This document shows positions 53,538 through 63,306 of a DNA stretch of 64,000 nucleotides, one piece after another. Numbering within the stretch: position 1 is the stretch's first letter; each line of letters begins with the position of its first letter. The position numbers and the translations under genes are program-made. The stretch is from Paenibacillus massiliensis 2301065 = DSM 16942 (GTDB lineage: Bacteria > Bacillota > Bacilli > Paenibacillales > Paenibacillaceae): assembly GCF_000377505.1 (NCBI RefSeq), contig NZ_KB898190.1:62001-126000 (forward strand). The letters run 5' to 3'. The notes beneath the pieces were generated by a model, which saw only the letters and a list, made by a program, of their open reading frames with translations, was not told the DNA's origin and searched no databases.

Positions 53538-54901
53538 GACAGATCCTTGCGGGCTGCCCGCACCGATTCGCAGAACCGATCAGCGATATCGTCCAGTTGC
53601 TCCTCCGTCACGATGAGCGGTGGCAGAAAACGCATGACTGCGGAATGCCGACCTCCGACCTCCAAGATAAGTCCACGTCTCAGGCATTCCTGCTGGATTT
53701 GCGCTGCTAACCGCGGAGCTGCAGGTATATGGCCCAGATGATCCGGCTTACCATGCTCATCGACGATCTCTACCCCGATCATCAAGCCTAGCCCGCGTAC
53801 ATCCCCGATGCAAGGCTCCTGCTCCGCCAACTGGCGTAGTCTTCCTTGCAGGCGCTCACCCAGTTGACGAGCCCGCTCAGGCAGCTCTTGCTCTTTGATA
53901 TAGCGAAGTGCTGCGAGTCCGGCTGCCATGGCTAGCTGATTGCCACGGAAAGTACCAATATGCGCACCTGGCCGCCACACATCGTAGCGTTCATGATAGA
54001 CGACAACGGAGAGTGGCAGACTGCCTCCAATCGCTTTTGACAGCACGATGGCATCTGGCTCAATCCCGGCATGCTCAAAGGCAAATAGCTTTCCGGTACG
54101 TCCAAATCCCGTCTGAACCTCATCCACAATGAGGGGAATTTGTTGCTCTTGGGTAATACGCCGCAGCCCCTTCAGCCATTCAGCTGGAGCTGGTATCGAG
54201 CCTCCCTCACCCTGAACAGGCTCAACAATCATCGCCGCTGGCTTCACGATCCCGCTCTCTGGATCACGCAGCACATTCTCGATATAACGGAGACCCAGTC
54301 GCTGTGTCTCATCGCCTCCAACACCAAAAGGACAACGATAAGCATACGGATAAGGCAGGAAATGAACATCGGGCATCTGGCCTGATATTTGCTCCTTCTG
54401 CCCCAGCGTACCGCTGATGCTCATCGTCGCATGGGTCGAGCCATGATAGCCTCCATGGAACGCCAGCACGCTTCGTCTGCCAGTCGCCGTCTTCATCAGC
54501 TTGATCGAGGCCTCAACGGCATCGCCGCCGGTTGGGCCACAGAACTGAATACGGGCATGACGGGCAAAGGACGGAGGCAAGCTCGCGAATAACTCGTCAA
54601 TAAAGCTCTCCTTAAGCGGAGTTGTAAGATCAAGCGTGTGCAGAGGAATTTTCTGATCGAACACATTCCTCATCGCCTCAATCACCACCGGATGATTATG
54701 CCCAAGCGCCAAGGTTCCTGCGCCGGCTAAGCAGTCGTAATAGACCTTACCGTCCATATCCTTGATATGGACTCCCTCCGCTTCGGCAATCACGATCGGA
54801 AGGCGTCTAGGATAGGAGCGGGCCGAAGATTCACGCTCCTGCTGGCTTTGTAGATAACGGCTGTTGGCAGATGCTTCTGTTGCCGCTGTAGCTGGATGCA
54901 T
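53531..54901 (-). CDS. Diaminobutyrate-2-oxoglutarate transaminase-like PLP enzyme
   Basis: A 456-residue class III aminotransferase of the EctB/Dat/RhbA type. Features: YYDCLAGAGTLALGHNHP, the PLP phosphate site FCGPTGGDAVEASIKL, FHGGYHGSTHATMS, IVDEVQTGFGRTGKLFAFEH with the PLP aspartate, and the Schiff-base lysine in AIVLSKAIGG. It should convert aspartate semialdehyde and glutamate to 2,4-diaminobutyrate, an amine unit used in several citrate siderophores. No diaminobutyrate decarboxylase is in the window. It is the first gene of the operon, 37 bp from a near-perfect Fur box, with AAGGAG before its ATG. Confidence 0.92.
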   Translation of the reverse strand: MHPATAATEASANSRYLQSQQERESSARSYPRRLPIVIAEAEGVHIKDMDGKVYYDCLAGAGTLALGHNHPVVIEAMRNVFDQKIPLHTLDLTTPLKESFIDELFASLPPSFARHARIQFCGPTGGDAVEASIKLMKTATGRRSVLAFHGGYHGSTHATMSISGTLGQKEQISGQMPDVHFLPYPYAYRCPFGVGGDETQRLGLRYIENVLRDPESGIVKPAAMIVEPVQGEGGSIPAPAEWLKGLRRITQEQQIPLIVDEVQTGFGRTGKLFAFEHAGIEPDAIVLSKAIGGSLPLSVVVYHERYDVWRPGAHIGTFRGNQLAMAAGLAALRYIKEQELPERARQLGERLQGRLRQLAEQEPCIGDVRGLGLMIGVEIVDEHGKPDHLGHIPAAPRLAAQIQQECLRRGLILEVGGRHSAVMRFLPPLIVTEEQLDDIADRFCESVRAARKDLSC

Positions 54902-54937
54902 ACGGGTTCACTCCTTGGATACGATTTATGCCCTACC

Positions 54938-54956
54938 GCTAATGATAATCATTATC
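54938..54956. promoter_or_regulatory. Fur box before the siderophore biosynthesis operon
   Basis: GCTAATGATAATCATTATC agrees with the 19-bp Fur consensus at 18 of 19 positions by my count. It lies 37 bp upstream of the aminotransferase start, where it would block RNA polymerase when iron is plentiful. Confidence 0.93.
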
Positions 54957-55046
54957 AGTAAGTTGCCTAAATCATACCATTTATGGAGTAGAACTGAATA
55001 TTATCCAGCAGGATTATATTCATACTCTTATCGTGTTAATTTGGGG

Positions 55047-55481
55047 TTAGTCTTGCGTTCTACTGTGGCTTTTTAGCTTCTCTGCCAGCAGAAAGACGAA
55101 ATCTCCTCCTGTCTGCTCGATACAGAGCGTTTTCTTAATATTCTGAATATGCTTTTTAACGGTATTAACGCTAATATATAATTCCTCCGCAATTCTACGA
55201 ATACTGTAGTGGCGGCACAGCAGCTCAGCAATCTCAAGCTGCCTCCCGCTCAGCACCACAGACTCCGCCGGCCCTGTCGACTGTGGGTTACGTGTAGTCG
55301 CAGCTACGGGGAGGGCCTCCTGATCAACCGCCTCATACTCCATTTTGACCTGAATACAATCGCGGATGTTCATCTGGATCACCCAATTCATAATGATGCT
55401 GTGCAGCTCAGCCAGCTCCTCGCGCTCCCGTTCATTACCCGCGCTGGAGGCGACCGTTAGACTCAGTTTAGTAACAGGCAT
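55047..55481 (-). CDS. LuxR-type HTH regulator without receiver
   Basis: A 144-residue protein. The C-terminal 65 residues are a LuxR/GerE HTH (LSGRQLEIAELLCRHYSIRRIAEELYISVNTVKKHIQNIKKTLCI). The N-terminal ~70 residues (HSIIMNWVIQMNIRDCIQVKMEYEAV) match no receiver or ligand domain I know. It is 39 bp downstream of the AraC-type regulator on the same strand and probably forms an operon with it. It may be a second input to the siderophore promoter just downstream. Confidence 0.85.
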   Translation of the reverse strand: MPVTKLSLTVASSAGNEREREELAELHSIIMNWVIQMNIRDCIQVKMEYEAVDQEALPVAATTRNPQSTGPAESVVLSGRQLEIAELLCRHYSIRRIAEELYISVNTVKKHIQNIKKTLCIEQTGGDFVFLLAEKLKSHSRTQD

Positions 55482-55520
55482 AGGTCCCTCACCATCCGAA
55501 TTGGAATATTTACTTTTTAA

Positions 55521-57404
55521 TTACAAATTATGAATACGAAAATTAGAAGTAATGGGCGGCAGCAATGTCTCTTCAATCTCATCAATGACCCTGTTCATCG
55601 CCAGTGGCCCGTAATAACCAGTCCATAATGCAGTGTGAAAATGACGCACTCGTCCACTCCGAACAGCACTCATACTACTCCACAAAGGATGCTGCTCATA
55701 TAGCTGAGTCTGCTCCTGATTCAAATTATCTGTCAGCACAAATAACCGATCCGCCTGCAACTCTGACAACGTCTCTAACGGAATTAAGGAGCTAGTGCCG
55801 GCCTGCTTCACTGCGAGCGCTGGCGGAGCAAGGCCAAGATCCTCATACAACAGGCGCGCAGTTCGATGCCGCTCCGTATGTAGTCGTATGCTGCCATCAC
55901 GTGGTCGAATCAATGCCACCGTCTGTTCATGACCAGCTTCTATTCTGCGACGCAGTCGATCCAGCTTGGTATTGAAGCCATCTAGGATCTCAAGAGCCTG
56001 ATGCTGTCGACCTACCAACTCGCCAAATCTAAGCAGGGTGACACGCCAATCCTCATTGCGATCAAACATTACTGTCGGCGCTATGCCGAGCAGCTCCCCA
56101 TAACAGTGCTCCTGAAATGACGTACAGACAATAAGATCAGGTTGTAGCTCGCCCAAGGCTTGCAGATCAGGCTGCTCCTTCGTTCCGAGGTGGTACATGC
56201 TTCCCATGAACTGCTTCAGAGGTAAAGGAAGTCCATCCGTTACAATACTGCAAGCCACACTACCTACCGGACAGACACCAAGGGATAGCAGTTGATCTGA
56301 ATATTGATAATCAAGCACTACGATTCGCTCGGGCTTGCGTTCAAGCTCCAATATTCCTCTCATATGAGGCATGCGAATCCTGTCGTCCACGTAGGCCAGT
56401 CCTCCGGTACACATCAGGGTTAGTGACAATAGGGCACGGAAGGATTGCGTGGCGCTCACCCTTTGATGATAACTATCGAATTTGGCAGGGACAATGACCG
56501 TTTGCGACGATGAACTTGGAGAAATACGACAATTATCGCAATTTACTCCTGTCATAAATGGATTGGCTGTATGTGTCTGTCTATAGCCTCTTGGAGACTG
56601 TCCGATCTTTTTCTTGAACAACCGACTGAAATAGTAGCTATCTGGATACCCGACCTCTTCTGCAATTTGTGCAACGGGCTGCCCGCTTTGCTCCAACAGT
56701 CGCTTTGCACGCTCCATACGAATGCCAATTAAATGCTCCATCGGCCCATGTCCGAAGCGAGTCTTGAAGCCTCTTTGCAATTGACGCGGGCTTGTTAGTA
56801 ATCGCTCAGCCAAAGAGGACAGCGTAATAGGCTCGTTGTAGCAAGCCTCCATATGCCAGAGAGCGGAAGCGATCATATCTTGCTCCTCTGTCTTATCAGC
56901 GGCTCCTTCCAGCCGCTCCAGCTCTGTTAGCAGCAGCTGCACGAAGGCATAGAAGCGTTGCTTCGCCTCCAGACGCGCCAGCGGGTCCTCCTGATGCCAT
57001 AATCTGTCCATATCGGACGCCATGCTTCTATACATGGCAGTGGACCCGGGAGGACCGCCATAACAAGAACCAAAACGATCCACAGCCAGCTCTGGCTCAA
57101 GCAGCCCGCTCGGTAATTGCTGTGGAAGAGAGGCTTTGTACAACACCAGGACGTATTCCAGCCCGTTCGACACCTGACTGATATGAAGGCGTGTTCCTTT
57201 CCCGACATGAACGACAGGTGAGCCCTCAGAGCTGCAAATTACATCGCCAGCCTCAATTCGAGCCATCCCTGCCCCTGATATGAGGAATAGCTCTGCAGGT
57301 GCAACATAATCCAGCTCTTCTCCCAGCTGCAGCTGGCTATGTCGAATATCGACAATATCAATGGAAGCGCAAGTCCATAACAGCATTTGATCGCGTGTCA
57401 CCAT
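55521..57404 (-). CDS. AraC regulator fused to a siderophore-binding domain (Btr-like)
   Basis: A 627-residue fusion. Residues 1-170 are a cupin-like N-terminal domain, about 185-285 the AraC HTH pair (LSSLAERLLTSPRQLQRGF and VAQIAEEVGYPDSYYFSRLFKKKIGQSPRGYR), and about 350-620 a Peripla_BP_2 (FeuA/FhuD-like) domain (ERIVVLDYQYSDQLLSLGV, LQPDLIVCTSFQE, PLWSSMSAVRSGRVRHFH). This is the domain order of B. subtilis Btr, which binds its ferric siderophore in the cytoplasm and activates uptake. Here it likely senses the siderophore made by the adjacent operon. GGAG lies just before its ATG, and a Fur box lies upstream. Confidence 0.92.
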   Translation of the reverse strand: MVTRDQMLLWTCASIDIVDIRHSQLQLGEELDYVAPAELFLISGAGMARIEAGDVICSSEGSPVVHVGKGTRLHISQVSNGLEYVLVLYKASLPQQLPSGLLEPELAVDRFGSCYGGPPGSTAMYRSMASDMDRLWHQEDPLARLEAKQRFYAFVQLLLTELERLEGAADKTEEQDMIASALWHMEACYNEPITLSSLAERLLTSPRQLQRGFKTRFGHGPMEHLIGIRMERAKRLLEQSGQPVAQIAEEVGYPDSYYFSRLFKKKIGQSPRGYRQTHTANPFMTGVNCDNCRISPSSSSQTVIVPAKFDSYHQRVSATQSFRALLSLTLMCTGGLAYVDDRIRMPHMRGILELERKPERIVVLDYQYSDQLLSLGVCPVGSVACSIVTDGLPLPLKQFMGSMYHLGTKEQPDLQALGELQPDLIVCTSFQEHCYGELLGIAPTVMFDRNEDWRVTLLRFGELVGRQHQALEILDGFNTKLDRLRRRIEAGHEQTVALIRPRDGSIRLHTERHRTARLLYEDLGLAPPALAVKQAGTSSLIPLETLSELQADRLFVLTDNLNQEQTQLYEQHPLWSSMSAVRSGRVRHFHTALWTGYYGPLAMNRVIDEIEETLLPPITSNFRIHNL

Positions 57405-57452
57405 TCGTGCTCCAACCCCCGTTTCCAGAATTTATGTTAGTTCTATTATAGT

Positions 57453-57471
57453 TTCACTGAGAATCATTATC
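57453..57471. promoter_or_regulatory. Fur box before the AraC/binding-protein regulator
   Basis: The right half TGAGAATCATTATC fits the Fur consensus well; over 19 bp I count 14 matches. It is 48 bp upstream of the regulator start, adding this gene to the Fur regulon. Confidence 0.75.
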
Positions 57472-57635
57472 AAATATCGTTTCAGAAGTATCGAATTCAA
57501 CAGAATTTAATCTAGAAGCATTGAATTCATTCGAGCCTAGATCTGCGTTCCTACCAGCAAGACTCTTCAAATATAACTAAGCTATAACGATAGCAAAAGC
57601 ATGATAACAGTAACAATATATATTCAGCAAAATAA

Positions 57636-57675
57636 ATAGACCTCATAGATCCGTTATCACGTCTCTGAGGTCTAT
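57636..57675 (-). terminator. Terminator after the orphan lipoprotein gene
   Basis: ATAGACCTCA and TGAGGTCTAT form a 10-bp stem around a 20-base loop, followed on the minus strand by TTTATTTT. It lies about 70 bp after the stop at 57744. Between it and the Fur box (57476-57635) I see only AT-rich sequence. Confidence 0.75.
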
Positions 57676-57743
57676 CGCAGTAGCGCAAGTATTTTAAAAG
57701 ATAATTATAAAGAAGATGATTATATACGTCGTCTCTTTAACCG

Positions 57744-58823
57744 TCACAAAGGTGACATATAACGACCATACGTAACGTCCAGCTCCGCAAATTGGTTCTG
57801 CTCCCGTGACAGGAACGTGACGGACTCACCTTCTGCTCCCATCCATTGCACACCTAGCATGAATCCTTGCGGTGTGCGAGCAGCCCACAGGAATGAGAAC
57901 ATCTCTGGCAGGACCTCCCCACCATCGTCCACTCGCCAAGCTGAATAGCCCTCAAGCTGCGCAGGATAATCCTGCACGATCAGTCCATCCTTGCTGTCAA
58001 GCACAAGGCTGGCCAGCAGTTCTTGGCCTTTCGGCTCGAATTGGACCAGGTATAGCTTACCCTGTGAGTCAATCTGCTCTAAGGGCCAGATATGTTGAAT
58101 CTGACGCTTCCGGGTATTCTCCAGACGGCTGACGAGCGCAGCGGATGTCTGCTCTTCACGTATAGAGGTCATGTCCAGTTGAGCAGCTTCAGGCATGTCT
58201 TGCTCCATTGTCAGAAAATAGGTCTCATTGGGCTCTGCCTTCCCCTCGACAACCTCATAGAGACTGCCAGGCAGGTGATCAAAATTCTGGGCCGTCTGGC
58301 GGCCATTATCCGCCTCATTCCGCTCCTGTACACTCATATATCGAACAGCGAGGCGCTGGCCATGGTAGCCTACGGCGAGATTGTATCTCTGACTCGGTAC
58401 CTTGCCCTCGTTTGGCGAATCAACTAACAATCTGCTGCCTGACGGATCTGCGAAGCCTAAGGAGCCCTCGGTCAATAGTAGGGAAGGATTGAGAACTGCA
58501 AGAGGTTCCGCAGACGACACCGATGATGAAGATGATATTGATGACGATGATGTCGATGACACCGCTGATGAGGAGCCTGGACTCGAATGGCTTGCCGTTG
58601 GAGTTGTGGATGCTGAAGCACCTTCGCTGTCTAGCATGTGCTCACTGCTCGTACCCAAGCCGCTGTCCGTCTTAGTTACACCTTGGGTGTTCACCCCCTC
58701 TTGCGTCTGTGCCGGGACTGGCTGTTCCCGATCTGCAGCTGAATTCTGCATCCCCGTACAAGCCGCCAGCAGCAGGCTCATCGTAATCCAGACCGGCACA
58801 AGTCTCCCAATGCTCCCTCTCAT
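57744..58823 (-). CDS. Lipoprotein of unknown function with poly-Ser spacer
   Basis: About 359 residues. A signal peptide ends in a lipobox (TMSLLLAAC, acylated Cys near residue 22). A long Ser/Thr-rich spacer follows (SSTSSSSISSSSSVSS), which would hold the rest away from the membrane. The folded C-terminal part (about residues 110-359) has no motif I recognise; it reads as mixed beta structure with PNEGKVPSQRYNLAVGYHGQRLAVRY and VRFLSREQ-like strands. I chose the ATG at 58823 behind an AGGGGCGATAGGG stretch; an earlier ATG has no ribosome binding site. It stands alone between the iron locus and the sugar transporter. Confidence 0.75.
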   Translation of the reverse strand: MRGSIGRLVPVWITMSLLLAACTGMQNSAADREQPVPAQTQEGVNTQGVTKTDSGLGTSSEHMLDSEGASASTTPTASHSSPGSSSAVSSTSSSSISSSSSVSSAEPLAVLNPSLLLTEGSLGFADPSGSRLLVDSPNEGKVPSQRYNLAVGYHGQRLAVRYMSVQERNEADNGRQTAQNFDHLPGSLYEVVEGKAEPNETYFLTMEQDMPEAAQLDMTSIREEQTSAALVSRLENTRKRQIQHIWPLEQIDSQGKLYLVQFEPKGQELLASLVLDSKDGLIVQDYPAQLEGYSAWRVDDGGEVLPEMFSFLWAARTPQGFMLGVQWMGAEGESVTFLSREQNQFAELDVTYGRYMSPL

Positions 58824-59008
58824 CCCTATCGCCCCTGTTCGCTGTAAAGTCAGCATTTTGCATACATTCAGGCCCAAAATACAGCTCAAGCATCCAGTTG
58901 AAGATACCTGGATACGATGTATACACAATGCTCGAAGTGCCTTATCTCCCTCACTTTACATCAGGTTATGAATAGCGGCAATAGATCGTAAATGGTTGAT
59001 GTTGGTGT

Positions 59009-60172
59009 CTAAGCAGCGCGCTTATTTTTATTGTAGATATCGAATGCTACAGCCAGTAGAAGTACCAGACCTTTAATACCTTGCTGCCAATCAATACCGA
59101 GGCCGATGAGCGACATACCATTGTTCAGCACGCCCATAACCAAGCCCCCGATGATTGCACCATAGACCGTTCCGATCCCCCCGGAAGCCGAAGCCCCCCC
59201 AATGAAGCAGGCTGCAATAGCATCCAGCTCAAAGTTCGTTCCTGCCCGTGGCGTAGCAGCATTCAGACGCGCGGCAAAAATCAGGCCGGAGATCGCAGCC
59301 ATCACACCCATATTGACGAACACCCAGAACGTGACCTTTTTCGTCTTGACCCCGGACAGCTCAGCCGCTTTCTCATTTCCTCCCAGTGCATACACATGTC
59401 GTCCGATGACCGTACGATTCATGATAAAGGAATAGGCAATAATAAGCGCGAATAACAGAACCAGAATATTCGGAATGCCCGCATAGCTCGCCAGCATGAA
59501 GGTGAACACATTCGTTATGATCGTTACCGCAGCCAGCTTCAGGAGGAATAGACTATTAGCCCCCGCCTCAAATCCATATTTTAATTGCGCACGACGAGCA
59601 CGCATTTCACTCAGAATGTACCAGACACTCAGTGCAACACCCACTACCACCGATATGATACTAACCCCCGAAAAAGCAACGTCCGGCAGGAAACCTGAGC
59701 TCAGCTTCTGGAATCCACCAGGGAAAGGGGAGATGGACTGCCCATCCAGCACAATCATGGTTAGACCACGGAAGAGCAGCATACCAGCCAGCGTCACGAT
59801 AAAGGCCGGAATCCGTACATACGCCACCCAGAAGCCTTGCCAGGCACCGATTAGGCCACCAACCAATATGGCAGCAATAACAGCTATCCATGTCGGCAGC
59901 TGCCAGTCTACCATCATGATCGCAGCTACCGCACCCACAAATGCAGCAACCGAACCGACCGACAAATCAATGTGCCCTGTTATAATGACCAGCACCATGC
60001 CAATGGCAAGCACCAGAATATAGCTATTTTGCAAAATCAGATTCGTAATATTGATCGGCTTGAGCAATAGCCCGCCCGTTAACACCTGGAACAGCAGCAT
60101 GATGACCACCAATGCAAATATCATACCGTATTGCCGTACATTTCCCTTGAACAATCTAGCCAACATGGTCAT
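59009..60172 (-). CDS. mmsB: Multiple-monosaccharide ABC transporter permease
   Basis: A 387-residue inner-membrane permease of the BPD_transp_2 (RbsC/XylH) family with about ten helices. Family marks: [74 protein letters not shown], and [26 protein letters not shown]. It passes a monosaccharide delivered by the binding lipoprotein. It overlaps the ATPase gene by 17 bp and is the last gene of the operon. Confidence 0.93.
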   Translation of the reverse strand: MTMLARLFKGNVRQYGMIFALVVIMLLFQVLTGGLLLKPINITNLILQNSYILVLAIGMVLVIITGHIDLSVGSVAAFVGAVAAIMMVDWQLPTWIAVIAAILVGGLIGAWQGFWVAYVRIPAFIVTLAGMLLFRGLTMIVLDGQSISPFPGGFQKLSSGFLPDVAFSGVSIISVVVGVALSVWYILSEMRARRAQLKYGFEAGANSLFLLKLAAVTIITNVFTFMLASYAGIPNILVLLFALIIAYSFIMNRTVIGRHVYALGGNEKAAELSGVKTKKVTFWVFVNMGVMAAISGLIFAARLNAATPRAGTNFELDAIAACFIGGASASGGIGTVYGAIIGGLVMGVLNNGMSLIGLGIDWQQGIKGLVLLLAVAFDIYNKNKRAA

Positions 60173-61706
60173 GCTTCCCGCCTCCTGACTTAGTCATATA
60201 TCTCATAAGCACTTCCTGCGATGCTTCCTCACGGCTCACTTCTCCGGTCATTCGTCCTGCGTTCATAACATAGATGCGATCGCATAGCCCGAGAATCTCG
60301 GGTAGCTCGGAGGAAATGACCAGCACAGCCTTTCCTTCAGCAGCCAGTCGATGAATGATGGTATAGATCTCATACTTGGCACCTACATCAATACCGCGCG
60401 TCGGCTCATCCAGCATGAGAATGTCAGGCTCCGCAAATATCCATTTTCCCAGCACCACCTTCTGCTGATTGCCACCGCTTAGATTGCCGGTCTTCTGCAA
60501 AATGCTTGGTGCCTTGATATTCATGCTGCGCTTCATCTCCTCAGCCACCAGCACTTCCTCATGCTCGTTCACCACGGTGTTCTGACTAAGCTTGGGCAAG
60601 CCAGTCAGCGAGATGTTGCGCTTGATGTCATCCATCAGAATCAGACCGTAGGCTTTGCGATCCTCGGTAACATAAGCGAACCCATTCTCAATAGCCTCCG
60701 TCACGGTCCGGTTGCGAATGATGCGGCCCTCCTTGATGAGCTGCCCGGAGATTCCACGCCCGTAGGATCTGCCGAAGATGCTCATGGCCAGCTCCGTCCG
60801 ACCTGCTCCCATCAGTCCGGCGATCCCGACAATCTCCCCGCGCCGTAGCTGCAGATTGACCCCCTCCAGCACTTTGCGATCGGCATGATGCTCATGGTAG
60901 ACTGTCCAGTCCTTCACCTCCAGAATGACCTCACCAATCTCGGCGTGTCGCTCTGGATAGCGGCTGGTCAGATCTCTACCGACCATACCGCTAATGATCC
61001 GGTCCTCTGTGACCTCGTCCTTCTTCATGTCCAGTGTCTCAATGGTGTGCCCGTCACGCAGGATGGTCACGGAGTCTGCCACTTTGGATATCTCATTCAG
61101 CTTATGGGAGATGATGATGCAGGAAATGCCCTGTCGCTTCAGCTCCAGCATCAATTGCAGCAGATTCTCGCTATCGTTCTCATTCAGGGCTGCCGTCGGC
61201 TCATCCAGAATGAGCAGCTTGACCTTTTTGGATAAGGCCTTGGCAATCTCGACGAGCTGCTGCTTCCCTACACCGATACTGGATACCAGCGTGTCTGGCC
61301 GTTCATGCAGTCCGACCTTGGCCAGAAGCTGCTGCGTGCCCGCATAAGTGGCGTTCCAGTCGATCACTCCTTTACTGGCACGTTCATTGCCCAAATAAAT
61401 ATTTTCCGCAATCGACAGCTCCGGAATTAATGCGAGCTCTTGATGGATAATAACGATCCCCAGCTCCTCGCTTTGCCGGATATCCTTGAACTCGCAAGTC
61501 TGTCCTTGAAAACGAATCTCCCCTTCATAAGAGCCGTGGGGATACACTCCGCTAAGCACCTTCATCAAGGTCGATTTTCCTGCTCCATTCTCCCCACACA
61601 AAGCATGAATCTCTCCCTCGCGAATCCGTAGATTCACGTCCTCCAGCGCCTTGACGCCCGGGAAAGCTTTGGTGATGCCAATCATCTCCAGAATGATTCC
61701 AGCCAT
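60156..61706 (-). CDS. mmsA: Multiple-monosaccharide ABC transporter ATP-binding protein
   Basis: A 516-residue tandem ATPase of the RbsA/XylG/GguA type. The N-terminal cassette has Walker [11 protein letters not shown], the [13 protein letters not shown] signature and Walker [12 protein letters not shown]. The C-terminal cassette has [24 protein letters not shown] and [14 protein letters not shown]. The first signature is degenerate, as is normal in this group. It follows the binding-protein gene by 35 bp with AAAGGAG before the ATG. Confidence 0.95.
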   Translation of the reverse strand: MAGIILEMIGITKAFPGVKALEDVNLRIREGEIHALCGENGAGKSTLMKVLSGVYPHGSYEGEIRFQGQTCEFKDIRQSEELGIVIIHQELALIPELSIAENIYLGNERASKGVIDWNATYAGTQQLLAKVGLHERPDTLVSSIGVGKQQLVEIAKALSKKVKLLILDEPTAALNENDSENLLQLMLELKRQGISCIIISHKLNEISKVADSVTILRDGHTIETLDMKKDEVTEDRIISGMVGRDLTSRYPERHAEIGEVILEVKDWTVYHEHHADRKVLEGVNLQLRRGEIVGIAGLMGAGRTELAMSIFGRSYGRGISGQLIKEGRIIRNRTVTEAIENGFAYVTEDRKAYGLILMDDIKRNISLTGLPKLSQNTVVNEHEEVLVAEEMKRSMNIKAPSILQKTGNLSGGNQQKVVLGKWIFAEPDILMLDEPTRGIDVGAKYEIYTIIHRLAAEGKAVLVISSELPEILGLCDRIYVMNAGRMTGEVSREEASQEVLMRYMTKSGGGKHDHVG

Positions 61707-61741
61707 GGACCTGCTCCTTTCCAGCTCGTGTCTTCTGCTTG

Positions 61742-62827
61742 TTACTTGAGACCAATCTCCTCGCGAGTGTAATATCCGCTGCCTACAATATCCTTCTCCA
61801 CATTGCTCTGATCGACAGAAATAGGGTCCAGCAGATAAGCCGGGACTACCTCTATTCCGTTGTTATAAGACTCTGTATCGTTTACTTCCGCCTGTTGACC
61901 TTGTAAGATGCTGTTAGCCATCTCTACCGTCTTCTCCGCCAATTTACGTGTATCCTTGAATACCGTTTGCGTCTGCTCCCCGGCTACAATGGATTTGATC
62001 GAGGAGAGCTCGGCATCCTGCCCAGTGATGATCGGCAAGGGCTTGGCACTGCTACCGTAGCCGACACCCTTCAATGAGGATATAATTCCGATACTAATTC
62101 CATCATACGGTGACAGCACAGCGTCCACCCGTTCTGTCGAGTAGTAGGCGCTCAGCAGATTATCCATCCGGGATTGAGCCAGCGCACCATCCCAACGCAG
62201 CGTGGCAATCTGGGCCATCGTGGTCTGTTGACTACGAACGACGAGCTTGCCCTCATCAATGTAGGGCTGCAGTACAGACATGGCCCCGTCAAAGAAGAAA
62301 TAGGCGTTGTTATCGTCCGGAGACCCGCCAAACAACTCAATGTTGAACGGTCCTTTACCCTCCTTAAGTCCCAGGCGCTGCTCGATATACGAGGCCTGTT
62401 GCACGCCTACCTTAAAATTGTCAAACGTTGCGTAGTAAGTCAGATAAGGTGTATTGCGAATCAGACGATCATAGGAAATCACCTGAATTCCCTGATCATG
62501 TGCCTTCTGAATTACATCTGTCAGTGTGTTGCCGTCCACCGAAGCGATGACCATGACATCAACGCCCTTGGTAATCATGTTCTCGATCTGCGAAATTTGA
62601 TTCTCAACGACATCCTCAGCGTATTGCAGGTCCGTCTTATAACCTTGCTCCTGAAAGAGACGGACCATATTCTCTCCATCAGCTACCCAGCGTGCAGAAG
62701 ATTTGGTCGGCATAGATATGCCCACGTAGCCCTTCTCTCTGCTGCCCGGCCCGCTCTCTGCCAGATTGCAGGCGGATAGCAGCAGGGTCATGGCCAGCAG
62801 CCACAGCATTACAGCTCCTTTGTTCAT
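61742..62827 (-). CDS. chvE: Sugar-binding lipoprotein of the multiple-monosaccharide transporter
   Basis: About 361 residues. A lipobox is in LLLSACN (Cys near residue 20). The mature part is a Peripla_BP_4 sugar-binding protein of the ChvE/XylF type: [90 protein letters not shown], and [24 protein letters not shown]. It should capture xylose, arabinose, galactose or a similar sugar. The ATG at 62827 follows AAGGGG by eight bases. It is the first gene of the operon, next to an AraC/YesN-type regulator that may control it. Confidence 0.93.
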   Translation of the reverse strand: MNKGAVMLWLLAMTLLLSACNLAESGPGSREKGYVGISMPTKSSARWVADGENMVRLFQEQGYKTDLQYAEDVVENQISQIENMITKGVDVMVIASVDGNTLTDVIQKAHDQGIQVISYDRLIRNTPYLTYYATFDNFKVGVQQASYIEQRLGLKEGKGPFNIELFGGSPDDNNAYFFFDGAMSVLQPYIDEGKLVVRSQQTTMAQIATLRWDGALAQSRMDNLLSAYYSTERVDAVLSPYDGISIGIISSLKGVGYGSSAKPLPIITGQDAELSSIKSIVAGEQTQTVFKDTRKLAEKTVEMANSILQGQQAEVNDTESYNNGIEVVPAYLLDPISVDQSNVEKDIVGSGYYTREEIGLK

Positions 62828-63089
62828 CGCGAAGTCCCCTTTCCTATTGAATCGCCAACCCATTCGTTCCGAATTGTGCTTGCCGCTACTTGATGTCGGA
62901 TGTTCAGTGGCACAATGGATAACGCTTTCAAAATGTAATATCGGTACGTCACCTGCATGGATATGGTATCACTTGGGAATAAGCAGGGTCTTTATGATGA
63001 ATGAACCTTTTTTATAAAATTTTAACTTTTGTCTCCTTGGACTCGGCTTATCATCAAAATTAGTGCGCCGCTGCGTCTAACGCACAACA

Positions 63090-63133
63090 CAAAAAGACCT
63101 CACCTGTTCCAGGGAACGGATGAAGTCATTTTG
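63090..63133. terminator. Terminator after the AraC/YesN-type gene
   Basis: GACCTCACCTGTTCC pairs with GGAACGGATGAAGTC (12 of 15 positions perfect, the rest wobble), flanked by AAAAA and TTTTG. In the gap 62828-63306 this is the only structure besides the presumed chvE promoter; a 119-codon minus-strand frame across 63126-63485 is out of frame with the regulator and unsupported. Confidence 0.7.
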
Positions 63134-63306
63134 TTTCCACTATACCTTGATTAGATCGGATCATATGAGAGTATAGAGCCGCTGCAAGCAGGGAGCCCTG
63201 TCGACCGCTATTAAGCTTGCCGTTCTTTCGAACGAAATAGAAAAGTGGATGAGCAGCAAGCTTAATGGCTGCCAATGTCGTTTCTCTAGGGGTTCCCCGC
63301 TTTGCG

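Noticed and set aside
54948..55060. Possible tRNA or small RNA in the gap upstream of the aminotransferase
   Set aside because: No cloverleaf or terminator could be drawn; the only clear element is the Fur box.
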